From the NCBI GenBank assembly GCA_021770785.1, contig JAETQH010000013.1:1-64000 (forward strand): a stretch of DNA of 64,000 bases. Direction: 5' to 3'. Below, in pieces: positions 16,866 through 25,377 of the stretch. This DNA is from Lachnospiraceae bacterium (GTDB taxonomy: Bacteria; Bacillota; Clostridia; Lachnospirales; Lachnospiraceae). A program made the position numbers and the translations under genes. The notes beneath the pieces were generated by a model. It was not told the origin of the DNA. It was given only the letters and a program-made list of their open reading frames with translations, and did no database searches. Each line of letters opens with the position of its first letter. Position 1 is the first letter of the stretch.

Positions 16866-16892
16866 AAAAGACCGCATTTTTGCGGTCTTTTT
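16866..16892 (+). terminator. Rho-independent terminator after rplS
   Basis: AAAGACCGCA pairs with TGCGGTCTTT around four T and is followed by a T-run. Confidence 0.92.
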
Positions 16893-16916
16893 GATTCGGA
16901 AAAAGGTGTCTTTTTC

Positions 16917-16945
16917 TTGCGCAGGGCAGGCCTTTATGATAAAAT
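16917..16945 (+). promoter_or_regulatory. Predicted promoter of the lepB-rbgA-lepB-rnhB run
   Basis: TTGCGC (16917-16922) and TAAAAT (16940-16945) are 17 bp apart, right after the rplS terminator. Confidence 0.5.
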
Positions 16946-16990
16946 AAATGGACGCAAAAACAGTGTTCATATACGGAAAGGAAGAGACTT

Positions 16991-17575
16991 GTGAGCAGAC
17001 GCAGAAGAGGCGGATTGAATTTTGGAAGACGGAAGAAGAAAGTAAACGTTGCTGTGGTAAAAGAAGTATTTGTCTGGATGATTGAGATTTTACTCACGGT
17101 GCTTCTGGCATTTACTTTTGTCTATTTTATCGGACTGCGCACCGGCGTGGTGGGACAGTCTATGGCAGAAACCCTAAACGGTGGAGATGAGATATTGGTA
17201 AACCGTTTTATCTATAAGGTGACAGATCCGAAATACAATGATATTATTGTATTCCTTCCTAACGGTAATGAGAAATCCCATTATTATGTAAAGCGTGTCA
17301 TAGCCGTGCCGGGGGATACCGTGCTGATACAAAACGGTACGGTATACGTCAACGGGGAGGTTTTTGAGGAAGAGGCGGAGGTTTCTTCCATCGAGGAGGC
17401 AGGACTTGCCGGGGAGGAAATTACCTTAGGCTCCGATGAATACTTTGTGCTGGGGGACAACCGCAACAACAGCGAGGACAGCCGTTATGCCAATATCGGA
17501 AATATAAAAAAGGAATATATCATAGGAAAGGCATGGTTTCGGGTGACGCCTTTCAGCGATTTTGGATTTATCTGA
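16991..17575 (+). CDS. lepB: Signal peptidase I (first copy)
   Basis: Type I signal peptidase removes signal peptides on the outer face of the membrane with a Ser-Lys dyad. The 194-residue protein has a basic N-terminus, one transmembrane segment (about 24-48), the nucleophile in GQSM (Ser57) and the base in VKRVIAVPGD (Lys101). The box GDNRNNSEDSR near the C-terminus completes the site. The start is GTG with GGAAAGGAAG upstream. A second, 41%-like rather than identical copy lies at 18515, on the far side of rbgA. Confidence 0.94.
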   Translation: MSRRRRGGLNFGRRKKKVNVAVVKEVFVWMIEILLTVLLAFTFVYFIGLRTGVVGQSMAETLNGGDEILVNRFIYKVTDPKYNDIIVFLPNGNEKSHYYVKRVIAVPGDTVLIQNGTVYVNGEVFEEEAEVSSIEEAGLAGEEITLGSDEYFVLGDNRNNSEDSRYANIGNIKKEYIIGKAWFRVTPFSDFGFI

Positions 17576-17582
17576 AGTGTGA

Positions 17583-17609
17583 AAAGAACGCAAAAGCGGC
17601 GTTCTTTCC
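17583..17609 (+). terminator. Hairpin between lepB and rbgA, weak terminator
   Basis: AAAGAACGC pairs with GCGTTCTTT around a 7-nt loop. The following T-run is short (CCTT), so it may only attenuate transcription. Confidence 0.5.
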
Positions 17610-17658
17610 TTGAATGTAGAGAAAAGGTGCGGGAAATTTCCGCAGAAATGAGGAAAAT

Positions 17659-18531
17659 ATGCAGTTTCAGTGGTATCCGGGGCATATGACGAAGGCAAAG
17701 CGTCAGATGCAGGAAGATATAAAGTTAATTGATTTGGTGATTGAGTTAGTGGATGCGCGTATCCCCTTAAGCAGCCGAAATCCTGATATTGACGAGTTAG
17801 GAAAAAATAAATTCCGGCTGATTTTGATGAATAAGTCGGATTTGTCCGATGAAAAGCAGAATCAGGAGTGGTCAGAGTATTTCAGAAAAAAAGGCTATTT
17901 TGTGGTCTGCCTGGATTCCCGGAGCAAAGCGGGAATGAAAACCGTGACAAACGTGGTGATGGAGGTCTGCAAGGAGAAAATTGAGCGTGACAGAAAACGG
18001 GGGATTTTAAACCGTCCGGTACGTGCCATGGTGGTTGGAATCCCCAATGTGGGAAAATCCACCTTTATTAACTCCTATGCGGGGAAAGCCTGCGCAAAGA
18101 CCGGAAATAAGCCCGGTGTCACCAAGGGAAAGCAGTGGATTCGGCTGAATAAAAACGTAGAGCTTTTGGATACGCCGGGAATCCTGTGGCCCAAATTTGA
18201 GGATCAGTCGGTGGGGCTTAGGTTAGCGCTGATTGGGGCAATCAAGGATGAAATTTTAAATATTGACGAGTTATCTTTAGAATTAATCAAGCTGTTAAAG
18301 GCGCATTATCCGGGAGTACTGAAGGAGCGTTACCAGTTAGAGGAAGAAGCGGAGCCGGTGGAAATCCTAAAACAGATTGCAGAAAACAGGAAATGTGTCG
18401 CCAAAGGCAGTGAGTTAGACTATAGCAAGGCGGCAGCTTTATTGATTGATGAATTTCGAAGTGGAAAATTAGGCAGAATTACCATGGAATTTCCCGGTGG
18501 GGTGAAAGAAAGCGATGAAGGAAACAACTAG
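17659..18531 (+). CDS. rbgA: Ribosome biogenesis GTPase RbgA (YlqF)
   Basis: RbgA drives late 50S assembly. The 290-residue protein has the circularly permuted G-motif order of the family: G4 NKSD at residues 58-61 comes before G1 GIPNVGKSTF (about 127-136) and G3 DTPG (about 174). MQFQWYPGHMTKA is the typical N-terminus. Its stop lies 17 bp inside the next signal peptidase gene, so the two are coupled. Confidence 0.96.
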   Translation: MQFQWYPGHMTKAKRQMQEDIKLIDLVIELVDARIPLSSRNPDIDELGKNKFRLILMNKSDLSDEKQNQEWSEYFRKKGYFVVCLDSRSKAGMKTVTNVVMEVCKEKIERDRKRGILNRPVRAMVVGIPNVGKSTFINSYAGKACAKTGNKPGVTKGKQWIRLNKNVELLDTPGILWPKFEDQSVGLRLALIGAIKDEILNIDELSLELIKLLKAHYPGVLKERYQLEEEAEPVEILKQIAENRKCVAKGSELDYSKAAALLIDEFRSGKLGRITMEFPGGVKESDEGNN

Positions 18532-19072
18532 AAAAACAGCGCTGGTTTCCTTTCTTCTCTATGTGGCGGCAGTCTTTGGCATTACCTTCCTGCTGCTGCA
18601 TTTTGTGGGACAGAGGACGGTGGTTCTGGGGGCTTCCATGGAGCCTGCCCTCTATGACGGAGATAACCTCATTGTGGATAAAATTTCTTACCGCTTTCAT
18701 GAGCCGGAGCGCTATGATGTGATTGTATTTCCCTATGAGGACGGTACCTATTACATTAAGCGCATTATAGGTTTGCCGGGGGAGGCGGTGTTGATTGACG
18801 AAAACGGCAGCATTTATATCAACGGGGAACGGATATCGGAATCCTATGGAAAGGAAGTCATAGAAGATCCGGGGTGTGCCGGAGAGGAAATAACGCTGGG
18901 AGAGACGGAGTATTTTGTGCTGGGAGATAACCGGAATAACAGCATGGACAGCCGGGATGAGAGAGTGGGCCTCATTGAGAGAGATGCCATCATAGGAAAA
19001 GCCTTTGTACGGATTTTTCCGCTCAACCAAATCGGTGTGGTAAGCAGTAAAATACAGAAAAGCTTAAGGTAA
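18515..19072 (+). CDS. lepB: Signal peptidase I (second copy)
   Basis: A 185-residue type I signal peptidase with one transmembrane segment (about 9-30), nucleophile in GASM (Ser41), base in IKRIIGLPGE (Lys82) and the GDNRNNSMDSRD box. It lacks the basic N-terminal extension of the first copy and has different sequence around the active site, so the copies are old paralogues, possibly with different substrate ranges. It overlaps the end of rbgA by 17 bp. Confidence 0.94.
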   Translation: MKETTRKTALVSFLLYVAAVFGITFLLLHFVGQRTVVLGASMEPALYDGDNLIVDKISYRFHEPERYDVIVFPYEDGTYYIKRIIGLPGEAVLIDENGSIYINGERISESYGKEVIEDPGCAGEEITLGETEYFVLGDNRNNSMDSRDERVGLIERDAIIGKAFVRIFPLNQIGVVSSKIQKSLR

Positions 19073-19120
19073 AACGGTAACAGAGTTAGGCAGAAACAGG
19101 AAAGGCATGGAAGTACCATC

Positions 19121-19882
19121 ATGGAAGAGAAAAAAATCGGAGAGATTAAAGAGGAGCTTAGGGCAGCAGAAGACACCATGCTGCCTCATTTTATAGAAAG
19201 CTACAAAGCGGACCGGCGTGCCGGGGTGGTAAAAATCGTGGAGCAGGCGAAAAAGCGGCTGTCAAAGTATGAGGAAGAGCTTGAGCGAATTGAATTACTC
19301 AAAAGCTACGAAAGGGAATATGATTACTGCGAATATATCTGCGGCATTGATGAAGCAGGACGTGGACCTTTGGCGGGGCCCGTGGTGGCAGGGGCGGTGA
19401 TTTTGCCGAAGGACTGCGGCATTCTTTACATCAATGATTCCAAGAAGCTTTCTGCGGCAAAGCGGGAGGAACTCTACGATGTTATTATGGAAAAAGCGGT
19501 GGCAGTGGGCGTGGGCATGGCAGGTCCGGCACGGATTGATGAAATCAATATTTTGCAGGCAACCTATGAGGCAATGAGGGAGGCTATAAGCAAATTGGCA
19601 GTAAAACCCGATATATTATTAAATGATGCAGTGACAATACCGGGAGTTTCCACTCCTCAGGTTCCCATTATCAAAGGAGATGCCAAGAGCATTTCCATTG
19701 GTGCGGCGAGTATTATTGCCAAAGTAACCAGGGACCGTCTGATGGTGGAGTACGATAAAATCATGCCGGAATACGGATTTGCCTCCCATAAAGGATATGG
19801 ATCGGCGGAGCATATCAAGGCAATTAAGACCTATGGACCGTCACCTATTCACCGTGCCAGCTTTATAAAAAATTTCCTCTGA
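19121..19882 (+). CDS. rnhB: Ribonuclease HII
   Basis: RNase HII removes ribonucleotides from DNA. The 253-residue protein has an N-terminal helical extension (about 1-65) seen in Firmicutes enzymes, then the catalytic CGIDEAGRGPLAGPVV (Asp77, Glu78), INDSKKLS, and the late ASIIAKVTRDR and HKGYGSAEH motifs. The order rplS, ylqF, rnhB, ylqG, ylqH matches that of Bacillus subtilis. Confidence 0.96.
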   Translation: MEEKKIGEIKEELRAAEDTMLPHFIESYKADRRAGVVKIVEQAKKRLSKYEEELERIELLKSYEREYDYCEYICGIDEAGRGPLAGPVVAGAVILPKDCGILYINDSKKLSAAKREELYDVIMEKAVAVGVGMAGPARIDEINILQATYEAMREAISKLAVKPDILLNDAVTIPGVSTPQVPIIKGDAKSISIGAASIIAKVTRDRLMVEYDKIMPEYGFASHKGYGSAEHIKAIKTYGPSPIHRASFIKNFL

Positions 19883-20005
19883 TTTTTGGGGAAAATATCA
19901 GTCATCCGACGGGGAAACCAGAAAGCCTTTGTCCGGCGGGGAAAATAGAAAGCTGCCATGGGACAGAGGAAAATCCGGGAAAAGTGTAAAAAGTGAGGAA
20001 TCAGA

Positions 20006-22006
20006 ATGCGGATATCGGATATGCTTGGTCAGTATAACAGAAATGTAACCAACGGTTCGGAGGAACTGCGCAGTGCCCAGAGTGCGGGGAAAATGGTGTC
20101 TACCATAAGCGAATTAGAGACAGGGAGCATTTTTGAGGGAACAGTAAACAGCATAAAGGGCGGCAGGGTTACCTTAGCCCTCAGCAACGGACAAATGATT
20201 TCTGCCCGCTTAGACGGGAAAGTCAGCTTAAATACGGGGGATTCCATGTTCTTTCAGGTGCGCTCTAACGACGGTGCCACCGTGGCGATAAAGCCTTATA
20301 CCACGGAGAGCGGAATCAGCAATCCGATTTTACTGAATGCCCTTTCTGCAGCGGGGATTCCGGCAACGGAGCGCAGCGTCTCCATGGTGGATGCCATGAT
20401 GCGGGAGCAGATGTCCATCGGTAAACAGAGCATTCTTGATATGGTAAAAATTTTAAATAATAACCCGGAGGTCAAGGTTTCCACCCTGGTTCAGATGACC
20501 AAAATCGGACTTCCCGTTTCGGTGGATATGGCAGCCCAGTTTGAAAATTATATGGCAAACCAACATGCCATTTTAGGGGAAGTGGAGCAGGCAATCGGAC
20601 AGCTGGCAGAGGCTTTGGGGAGTGAGGATATTTCTGCCCCGGAGGCATTTTTGCTCTACAGCCGGGTGCTGGACATTTTGCAGCAGGACGGACTTTTCGG
20701 GGAAGATTTTCAGACCCAGAACGGAGCCGCAGGAGAAACTGCGCTGCAGCAAACTGCGCTGCAGCAAGGCGGAGTTTCCGGGGAGACTTTAGGACAGCAG
20801 GTTTCCGGGGAAACTGCCGGAGCGCAGCAGGCGGGAACTGCGGGAGAGACAACGGGAGGCAGCGCGGCGCAGCAGGCGGGACAGAGCGCTGTTTTAGAGG
20901 AATTATTCCAGAATATCAATGGAAATACAGCGGAAACTGCCGGGAATCCGGAGCAGATGTTATACCGGACTGCGGGGCAGGAGAGTGGGGGGGCAGCAGT
21001 GCAGCAGGCGGGGCAGGAAAATGTGGGCAAATCCGGCACCGGAGCTGTGGAGCGCCAGTTGGCGGCCGCTCCACAAACCTTAGAGCAGCTGTTAGACGGA
21101 AGGCAGCTGGAAAATTTAAAACAGCTGCTACAGAATATTCCCACCTTAACCGGAAATACGGAGCTTTTTGTCCGGCCCGACACGGAGGACGTTTTTGTCA
21201 ACACCATGCTGGGGGAAGAGGCGGACAGCAAGGCCGTGGTGCAGCAGACGGAGGGAAATGCGGCCCTTCCGGAGGCGGAATTTCAGAAAAATATGACAGC
21301 GTCCCAGTTTTTAAATACGGTAAGGGAGGCATTAGCCCAGAACAGCCAATATGGGTTTGCCGGGGTGCATAAGCTTTTTGCCAGCAAGGAATTTCAGCTT
21401 TTGCTAAAGAATATGGTGGAACAGCAATGGCTCATAAAGCCGGGTGAGCTGAAAGAAGAAAATAAAATCAATGAACTCTACCAGCGGATGGAGCATCAGA
21501 TGAAGCAGATGGAGCAGGCGCTGAAATTGACAGGCGCAGCGGAAAACAGCTTTAGTACCACGGCGTCCCAGGTGCGGGGCAACATTGAGTTCATGAATCA
21601 GATTAATCAGATTTATACCTATGTGCAGTTACCCTTAAAGCTGACAGGACAGAATGCCTCCGGTGAACTCTATGTGTATACCAACAAGAAAAACTTAAGG
21701 GACCCGGATGTGGAATTGACGGCGTTTCTCCATCTGGATTTGGAAAATTTAGGTTCTACAGACGTCTCTGTAAAAATGCTGCGGAAAAAAGTACAGACGA
21801 AATTTTATATCGACAATGATGCGTCCTATGATTTGTTGGAAAAGCATTTGCCTGTTTTAGAAAAACGGTTGAAAAGCAAGGGATATACCTGTAGCATTAC
21901 CGTCAGCAATGAGAAAAAGCAGGTGGATTTTGTGGGGGATTTTCTCCAGAAGGATATGCCGCCTGCGGGGACACTGCACAGGTATTCCTTTGACATGAAG
22001 GCATAG
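20006..22006 (+). CDS. FliK-like (YlqG) flagellar hook-length control domain protein
   Basis: A 666-residue protein. Residues about 40-90 form a small beta domain (GSIFEGTVNSIKGGRVTLALSNGQ). Residues about 230-350 are low-complexity Gln/Gly/Ala/Thr with internal repeats such as ALQQTALQQ and GQQVSGETAG. The C-terminal 180 residues resemble the Flg_hook domain of FliK (LPLKLTGQNASGELYVY, then a domain ending in VDFVGDF). Position next to rnhB and an FlhB-like gene matches ylqG of Bacillus. No flagellar structural genes are near, so its role in export or elsewhere is unknown. Confidence 0.68.
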   Translation: MRISDMLGQYNRNVTNGSEELRSAQSAGKMVSTISELETGSIFEGTVNSIKGGRVTLALSNGQMISARLDGKVSLNTGDSMFFQVRSNDGATVAIKPYTTESGISNPILLNALSAAGIPATERSVSMVDAMMREQMSIGKQSILDMVKILNNNPEVKVSTLVQMTKIGLPVSVDMAAQFENYMANQHAILGEVEQAIGQLAEALGSEDISAPEAFLLYSRVLDILQQDGLFGEDFQTQNGAAGETALQQTALQQGGVSGETLGQQVSGETAGAQQAGTAGETTGGSAAQQAGQSAVLEELFQNINGNTAETAGNPEQMLYRTAGQESGGAAVQQAGQENVGKSGTGAVERQLAAAPQTLEQLLDGRQLENLKQLLQNIPTLTGNTELFVRPDTEDVFVNTMLGEEADSKAVVQQTEGNAALPEAEFQKNMTASQFLNTVREALAQNSQYGFAGVHKLFASKEFQLLLKNMVEQQWLIKPGELKEENKINELYQRMEHQMKQMEQALKLTGAAENSFSTTASQVRGNIEFMNQINQIYTYVQLPLKLTGQNASGELYVYTNKKNLRDPDVELTAFLHLDLENLGSTDVSVKMLRKKVQTKFYIDNDASYDLLEKHLPVLEKRLKSKGYTCSITVSNEKKQVDFVGDFLQKDMPPAGTLHRYSFDMKA

Positions 22007-22014
22007 GAGGGACT

Positions 22015-22317
22015 ATGGTGAGAAAGGAAGAAAAAAAGAAGCCAAAGACCGCTGTCGCCCTCGCCTACGAGCCGGGGGACATGGCACCGAAGATACTTGC
22101 CACCGGAAAAGGAGAAGTGGCGGAGCGGATTATAGAGACGGCGAAGGAGAATGATGTTCCTTTTTATAAGGATAATAAACTGGCGGAGACGCTTTCAAAG
22201 CTGGAAATCGGGGACACCATACCACCGGAGCTTTACGATGTGGTGGCGGAGATACTGGTGTTTGTGGATGATATGGACAGGATGAAGGCGAAGCTGAACA
22301 AGGCGGGATTGCTGTAG
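22015..22317 (+). CDS. FlhB-like C-terminal domain protein (YlqH)
   Basis: A 100-residue protein corresponding to the cytoplasmic C-terminal domain of FlhB/YscU export switch proteins, without any membrane part. AVALAYEPGDMAPKILATGKG and ENDVPFYKDNKLAETLSKLEIGD-type sequence are typical; the autocleavage NPTH is replaced by region YEPGD. The stop of the FliK-like gene is 8 bp upstream with GGAGG between, so the substrate-like and switch-like proteins are made together. Confidence 0.85.
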   Translation: MVRKEEKKKPKTAVALAYEPGDMAPKILATGKGEVAERIIETAKENDVPFYKDNKLAETLSKLEIGDTIPPELYDVVAEILVFVDDMDRMKAKLNKAGLL

Positions 22318-22366
22318 GGTACGGACGCGGTTGAACGGAAAAAAATAAAAAGGAGCAGAATACAGT

Positions 22367-22744
22367 TTGGGGGAGACAGGAAAAAACAGTAACCGCAGAG
22401 CTGTGGGAAGCACATATGAGAAGCTGGCAGGGGAATATCTCACGTCCTTGGGATATGAGATTTTAGAATATAATTTCCGCTGCCGCAGCGGCGAGATTGA
22501 TATTGTGGCAAGAGAGGGGAAGTATCTGGTTTTTGCAGAGGTGAAATACCGGGACAGCGGCAAAAGCGGCAGTCCCCTTGAGGCAGTGACGGTAAAAAAA
22601 CAGCGAATTATCAGCAGGGTGGCGTCATATTATTGTCTGATTCATGGATTTGGAGAGGAAACACCCTGCCGTTTTGATGTGGTGGGTATTCTGGGGGAGG
22701 AAATCACCTTGCTTAGAAACGCTTTTGAGTATCAGGGGTATTGA
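22367..22744 (+). CDS. YraN family (UPF0102) nuclease-like protein
   Basis: A 125-residue protein with the restriction-endonuclease-like core GEIDIVAREGKYLVFAEVKY: the Asp and the E-x-K triad are intact, so metal-dependent nuclease activity is plausible. The family's cellular role is unknown; it often sits next to rnhB as here. The apparent start is TTG at 22367 with AAAAAGGAG somewhat far upstream; a later GTG is possible. Confidence 0.86.
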   Translation: MGETGKNSNRRAVGSTYEKLAGEYLTSLGYEILEYNFRCRSGEIDIVAREGKYLVFAEVKYRDSGKSGSPLEAVTVKKQRIISRVASYYCLIHGFGEETPCRFDVVGILGEEITLLRNAFEYQGY

Positions 22745-22831
22745 ATTAGCGTTATGCCCGTTTAAAAATTCCGTATGGAATAAGTAGAAACGTAGGGAAT
22801 AAGAAGGACAGAGACAGGAGAGGACAGAAAA

Positions 22832-23707
22832 TTGTATCAGTTTGAAAGAAAAGACAGCAAAGAGAGGTTATGGCAGGAAAGTTATCCCCAGGGGGACGGT
22901 ACAGAATTAATATTGTTAAAATATCCGCTGTTAGAGCAGACGGGCATGGTGGAGCACTGCTTTACCACAAGGCTTGGGGGCGTCAGCGAAGGAATGTTTT
23001 CCTCCATGAATTTAAGCTTTTCGCGGGGAGATAAAAAAGAGGCGGTGGAAGAAAATTTCCGCAGGCTTGCGGCGGCGCTGGGGAAGGAAACGGGAAAATT
23101 TGTCTTTACGGATCAGACCCACACCGTTAATGTGAGGAAAGTAACCGCAGCCGATGCGGGGAAGGGACTTACCAGAGAGAGGGATTACAGGGACGTGGAT
23201 GGACTGATTACCGATGAACCGGGATTGGTGCTATCCGCATTTTTTGCGGACTGTGTGCCCCTTTATTTTGTAGATACGGTGCACCATGCCATCGGTTTAA
23301 GCCATTCCGGCTGGAGAGGGACGGTGAGGCGGATGGGGGCTGTTACCTTAGAAGCAATGGAGAAAGCCTATGGGACGCAGCCGAAGGATGTTATTTGCGC
23401 CATAGGTCCCTCCATCTGTCAGGACTGTTATGAGGTCAGTGAGGATGTGGCGGAGGAGTTTGCAAAGGAATTTCCCGGCAGGGAGCGGGAGATTTTAGCC
23501 GATAAAGGAGCGGGAAAATACCGGCTGGATTTGTGGCGGGCGAATGCCCTTGTGCTTAAAAGTGCAGGCGTTTTGCCGGAGCATATAGCAGTGACTGATA
23601 TCTGTACCTGCTGCAACGAAAAGCTTCTGTTTTCCCACAGGGCGAGCCATGGGAAAAGAGGAAACCTTGGGGCGTTTTTAACCATAAAAGAAAACTATTT
23701 TGGTTGA
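22832..23707 (+). CDS. pgeF: Peptidoglycan editing factor PgeF (YlmD/LACC1 family)
   Basis: This family was once annotated as polyphenol oxidase. Members are copper/zinc-associated enzymes acting on purine nucleosides and, in E. coli, on misplaced residues in peptidoglycan precursors. The 291-residue protein has FTTRLGGVS, FTDQTHT, FADCVPL, GLSHSGWRGTV and AIGPSICQDCYEV, with the conserved His and Cys metal ligands. Start is TTG with a weak upstream purine stretch. Confidence 0.9.
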   Translation: MYQFERKDSKERLWQESYPQGDGTELILLKYPLLEQTGMVEHCFTTRLGGVSEGMFSSMNLSFSRGDKKEAVEENFRRLAAALGKETGKFVFTDQTHTVNVRKVTAADAGKGLTRERDYRDVDGLITDEPGLVLSAFFADCVPLYFVDTVHHAIGLSHSGWRGTVRRMGAVTLEAMEKAYGTQPKDVICAIGPSICQDCYEVSEDVAEEFAKEFPGREREILADKGAGKYRLDLWRANALVLKSAGVLPEHIAVTDICTCCNEKLLFSHRASHGKRGNLGAFLTIKENYFG

Positions 23708-23812
23708 TATTGGCGCAATATCCGTGTATGATAAAAGGGCAGCAGGGTCTGGATAAAACAGGAAATGCCGCAAACAGCATGGAACGTCAGAAAAAAGAAA
23801 GGCATAAGAGAG

Positions 23813-24850
23813 ATGGAACAGAAACAGTATGTAGACTACATTGTAGAAGAAACAAAGAAAATTTTAGCCATTGACAGCCCTTCCGGTTACACGAAACAGG
23901 TGGCGGAGTATGTCATGGGAGAATATAAGGCGCTGGGGTATGAGCCCCGGATGACGGTAAAAGGCGGTATTCTGGTAGCCTTAGGCGGCAAAAATGAGAA
24001 AGACGCCGTAATGCTAGAGGCGCATATCGACACCTTAGGAGGCATGGTCAGCGAGATTAAATCCAACGGAAGGCTGAGGGTGACACCCATCGGCGGCATG
24101 AATGCCAACAACGCAGAGGCGGAAAACTGCCGCATTGCCACCCGTTTTGCGGGGATTTTTGAGGGGACGTTCCAGCTTTCCAACGCCTCGATCCATGTCA
24201 ACGGGGATTATAACGATACCAAGAGAACCTTTGACGATATGGAAGTGGTGTTAGACGAGAGGGTTTCTTCCAAAGAGGAGACGGAAAAGTTAGGCATTAT
24301 GGTGGGGGATTTCGTCTGCTTTGAGCCGAGAACTGTAGTGACAGAGAGCGGTTACATCAAGAGCCGCTTCTTAGACGATAAGTTAAGCGTGGGCATTCTG
24401 TTAGGCTATGCAAAATATTTAAAAGAAGAGGGAATAACGCCGGAGCGGGCTGTTTACCAGCATATTACCGTGTACGAGGAGGTGGGGCACGGCGGAGCGG
24501 CTTCTATTCCGGCAGGCGTGACCGAGGTGATTTCCGTAGACATGGGCTGCGTGGGAGACGGGCTGAATTGTAAGGAAACCCAGGTTTCCATCTGTGCGAA
24601 GGACAGCAGGGGTCCTTACAATTATGATGTGGTGACGGGGCTTGTGCAGGCGGCGAAGGAGAAAGAACTGGATTTTGCCGTAGATGTGTATCCCTATTAC
24701 GGTTCGGATGCAGATGTGGCGCTGACGGCAGGCTACGATGTGCGCCACGGGTTAATTGGCGCCGGGGTTTATGCCTCCCACGGTTATGAGCGCAGCCATA
24801 AGGACGGGGTGAAAAATACCTTTGCACTTTTGTGTGCGTATCTTGGCTAA
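23813..24850 (+). CDS. M42 family metallopeptidase (glutamyl aminopeptidase-like)
   Basis: M42 peptidases are large cytosolic aminopeptidases using two metal ions. The 345-residue protein has the first ligands in EAHIDTLG, a second-shell KSRFLDDKLSVG, the catalytic pair in YEEVGHGGAAS, a ligand Asp in SVDMGC and the last His in SHGYERSH. I start it at ATG 23813; the frame continues upstream to 23765 but lacks a suitable binding site there. Substrate preference cannot be read from sequence. It appears to be the last gene of its run. Confidence 0.88.
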   Translation: MEQKQYVDYIVEETKKILAIDSPSGYTKQVAEYVMGEYKALGYEPRMTVKGGILVALGGKNEKDAVMLEAHIDTLGGMVSEIKSNGRLRVTPIGGMNANNAEAENCRIATRFAGIFEGTFQLSNASIHVNGDYNDTKRTFDDMEVVLDERVSSKEETEKLGIMVGDFVCFEPRTVVTESGYIKSRFLDDKLSVGILLGYAKYLKEEGITPERAVYQHITVYEEVGHGGAASIPAGVTEVISVDMGCVGDGLNCKETQVSICAKDSRGPYNYDVVTGLVQAAKEKELDFAVDVYPYYGSDADVALTAGYDVRHGLIGAGVYASHGYERSHKDGVKNTFALLCAYLG

Positions 24851-24924
24851 AGGAAAAGAACCCGCCTTGGGGAAAGCCGGTTCAGGCTTAAGAATATCTT
24901 AATAATATCATAGGAATCTCTTTA

Positions 24925-24953
24925 TTGAACGAACTTACCTTCCATGCTATATT
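24925..24953 (+). promoter_or_regulatory. Predicted promoter of the GntR-ABC operon
   Basis: TTGAAC (24925-24930) and TATATT (24948-24953) are 17 bp apart. Short repeats follow (AGTAC-GGTT-AGTAC at about 24973-24985), a possible operator for autoregulation by the first gene. Confidence 0.65.
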
Positions 24954-25002
24954 AACTGTATTAAAACAGATAGTACGGTTAGTACAGATGGGAGGTATTT
25001 CT

Positions 25003-25377
25003 TTGATACAGTTAAATTACCGGGATTCCAAACCGATTTACGAACAGATCAAAGACGGGCTAAGAAAACTGGTGATATCAAGTTCTCTGACAGCCAATGA
25101 AAAACTGCCCTCCGTCCGGGAACTTGCGTCGAGCCTTGCCATCAATCCGAATACCATACAGAAAGCGTACCGGGAGTTAGAGGGCGAGGGGTATATTTAT
25201 ACGGTGGCAGGCAAAGGGACTTTTGTGGCGGAGCAGCAGGAGATTTTCAATGTGAGACAGCAGGAACTGTTGGGAAAATTTGATGAAGTCGTGGAGGAAT
25301 TATTCTTCCTGTCCGTCGATGAGGCAGAACTGAAGGAACGTATGACAAGACTAGCGAGAGGAGGGGAACATCAGTGA
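25003..25377 (+). CDS. GntR family regulator, YtrA subfamily
   Basis: YtrA-type regulators repress linked ABC exporters and usually respond to cell-envelope stress. The 124-residue protein has the N-terminal winged helix (YRDSKPIYEQIKDGLRKLV, then LPSVRELASSLAINPNTIQKAYRELE) and only a short C-terminal helix for dimerisation, as in YtrA. The start is TTG 25003 with GGGAGG eight bases upstream; the frame upstream of it runs through the promoter. The ATPase gene starts inside its stop codon. Confidence 0.9.
   Translation: MIQLNYRDSKPIYEQIKDGLRKLVISSSLTANEKLPSVRELASSLAINPNTIQKAYRELEGEGYIYTVAGKGTFVAEQQEIFNVRQQELLGKFDEVVEELFFLSVDEAELKERMTRLARGGEHQ

Noticed and set aside
20710-21231. Minus-strand proline/cysteine-rich frame opposite the FliK-like gene
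   Set aside because: A shadow of the Gln/Ala-rich repeats in the + strand gene; no start site.
24925-25002. GntR regulator starting at TTG 24925
   Set aside because: Those bases are the -35 box of a good promoter; TTG 25003 has GGGAGG.
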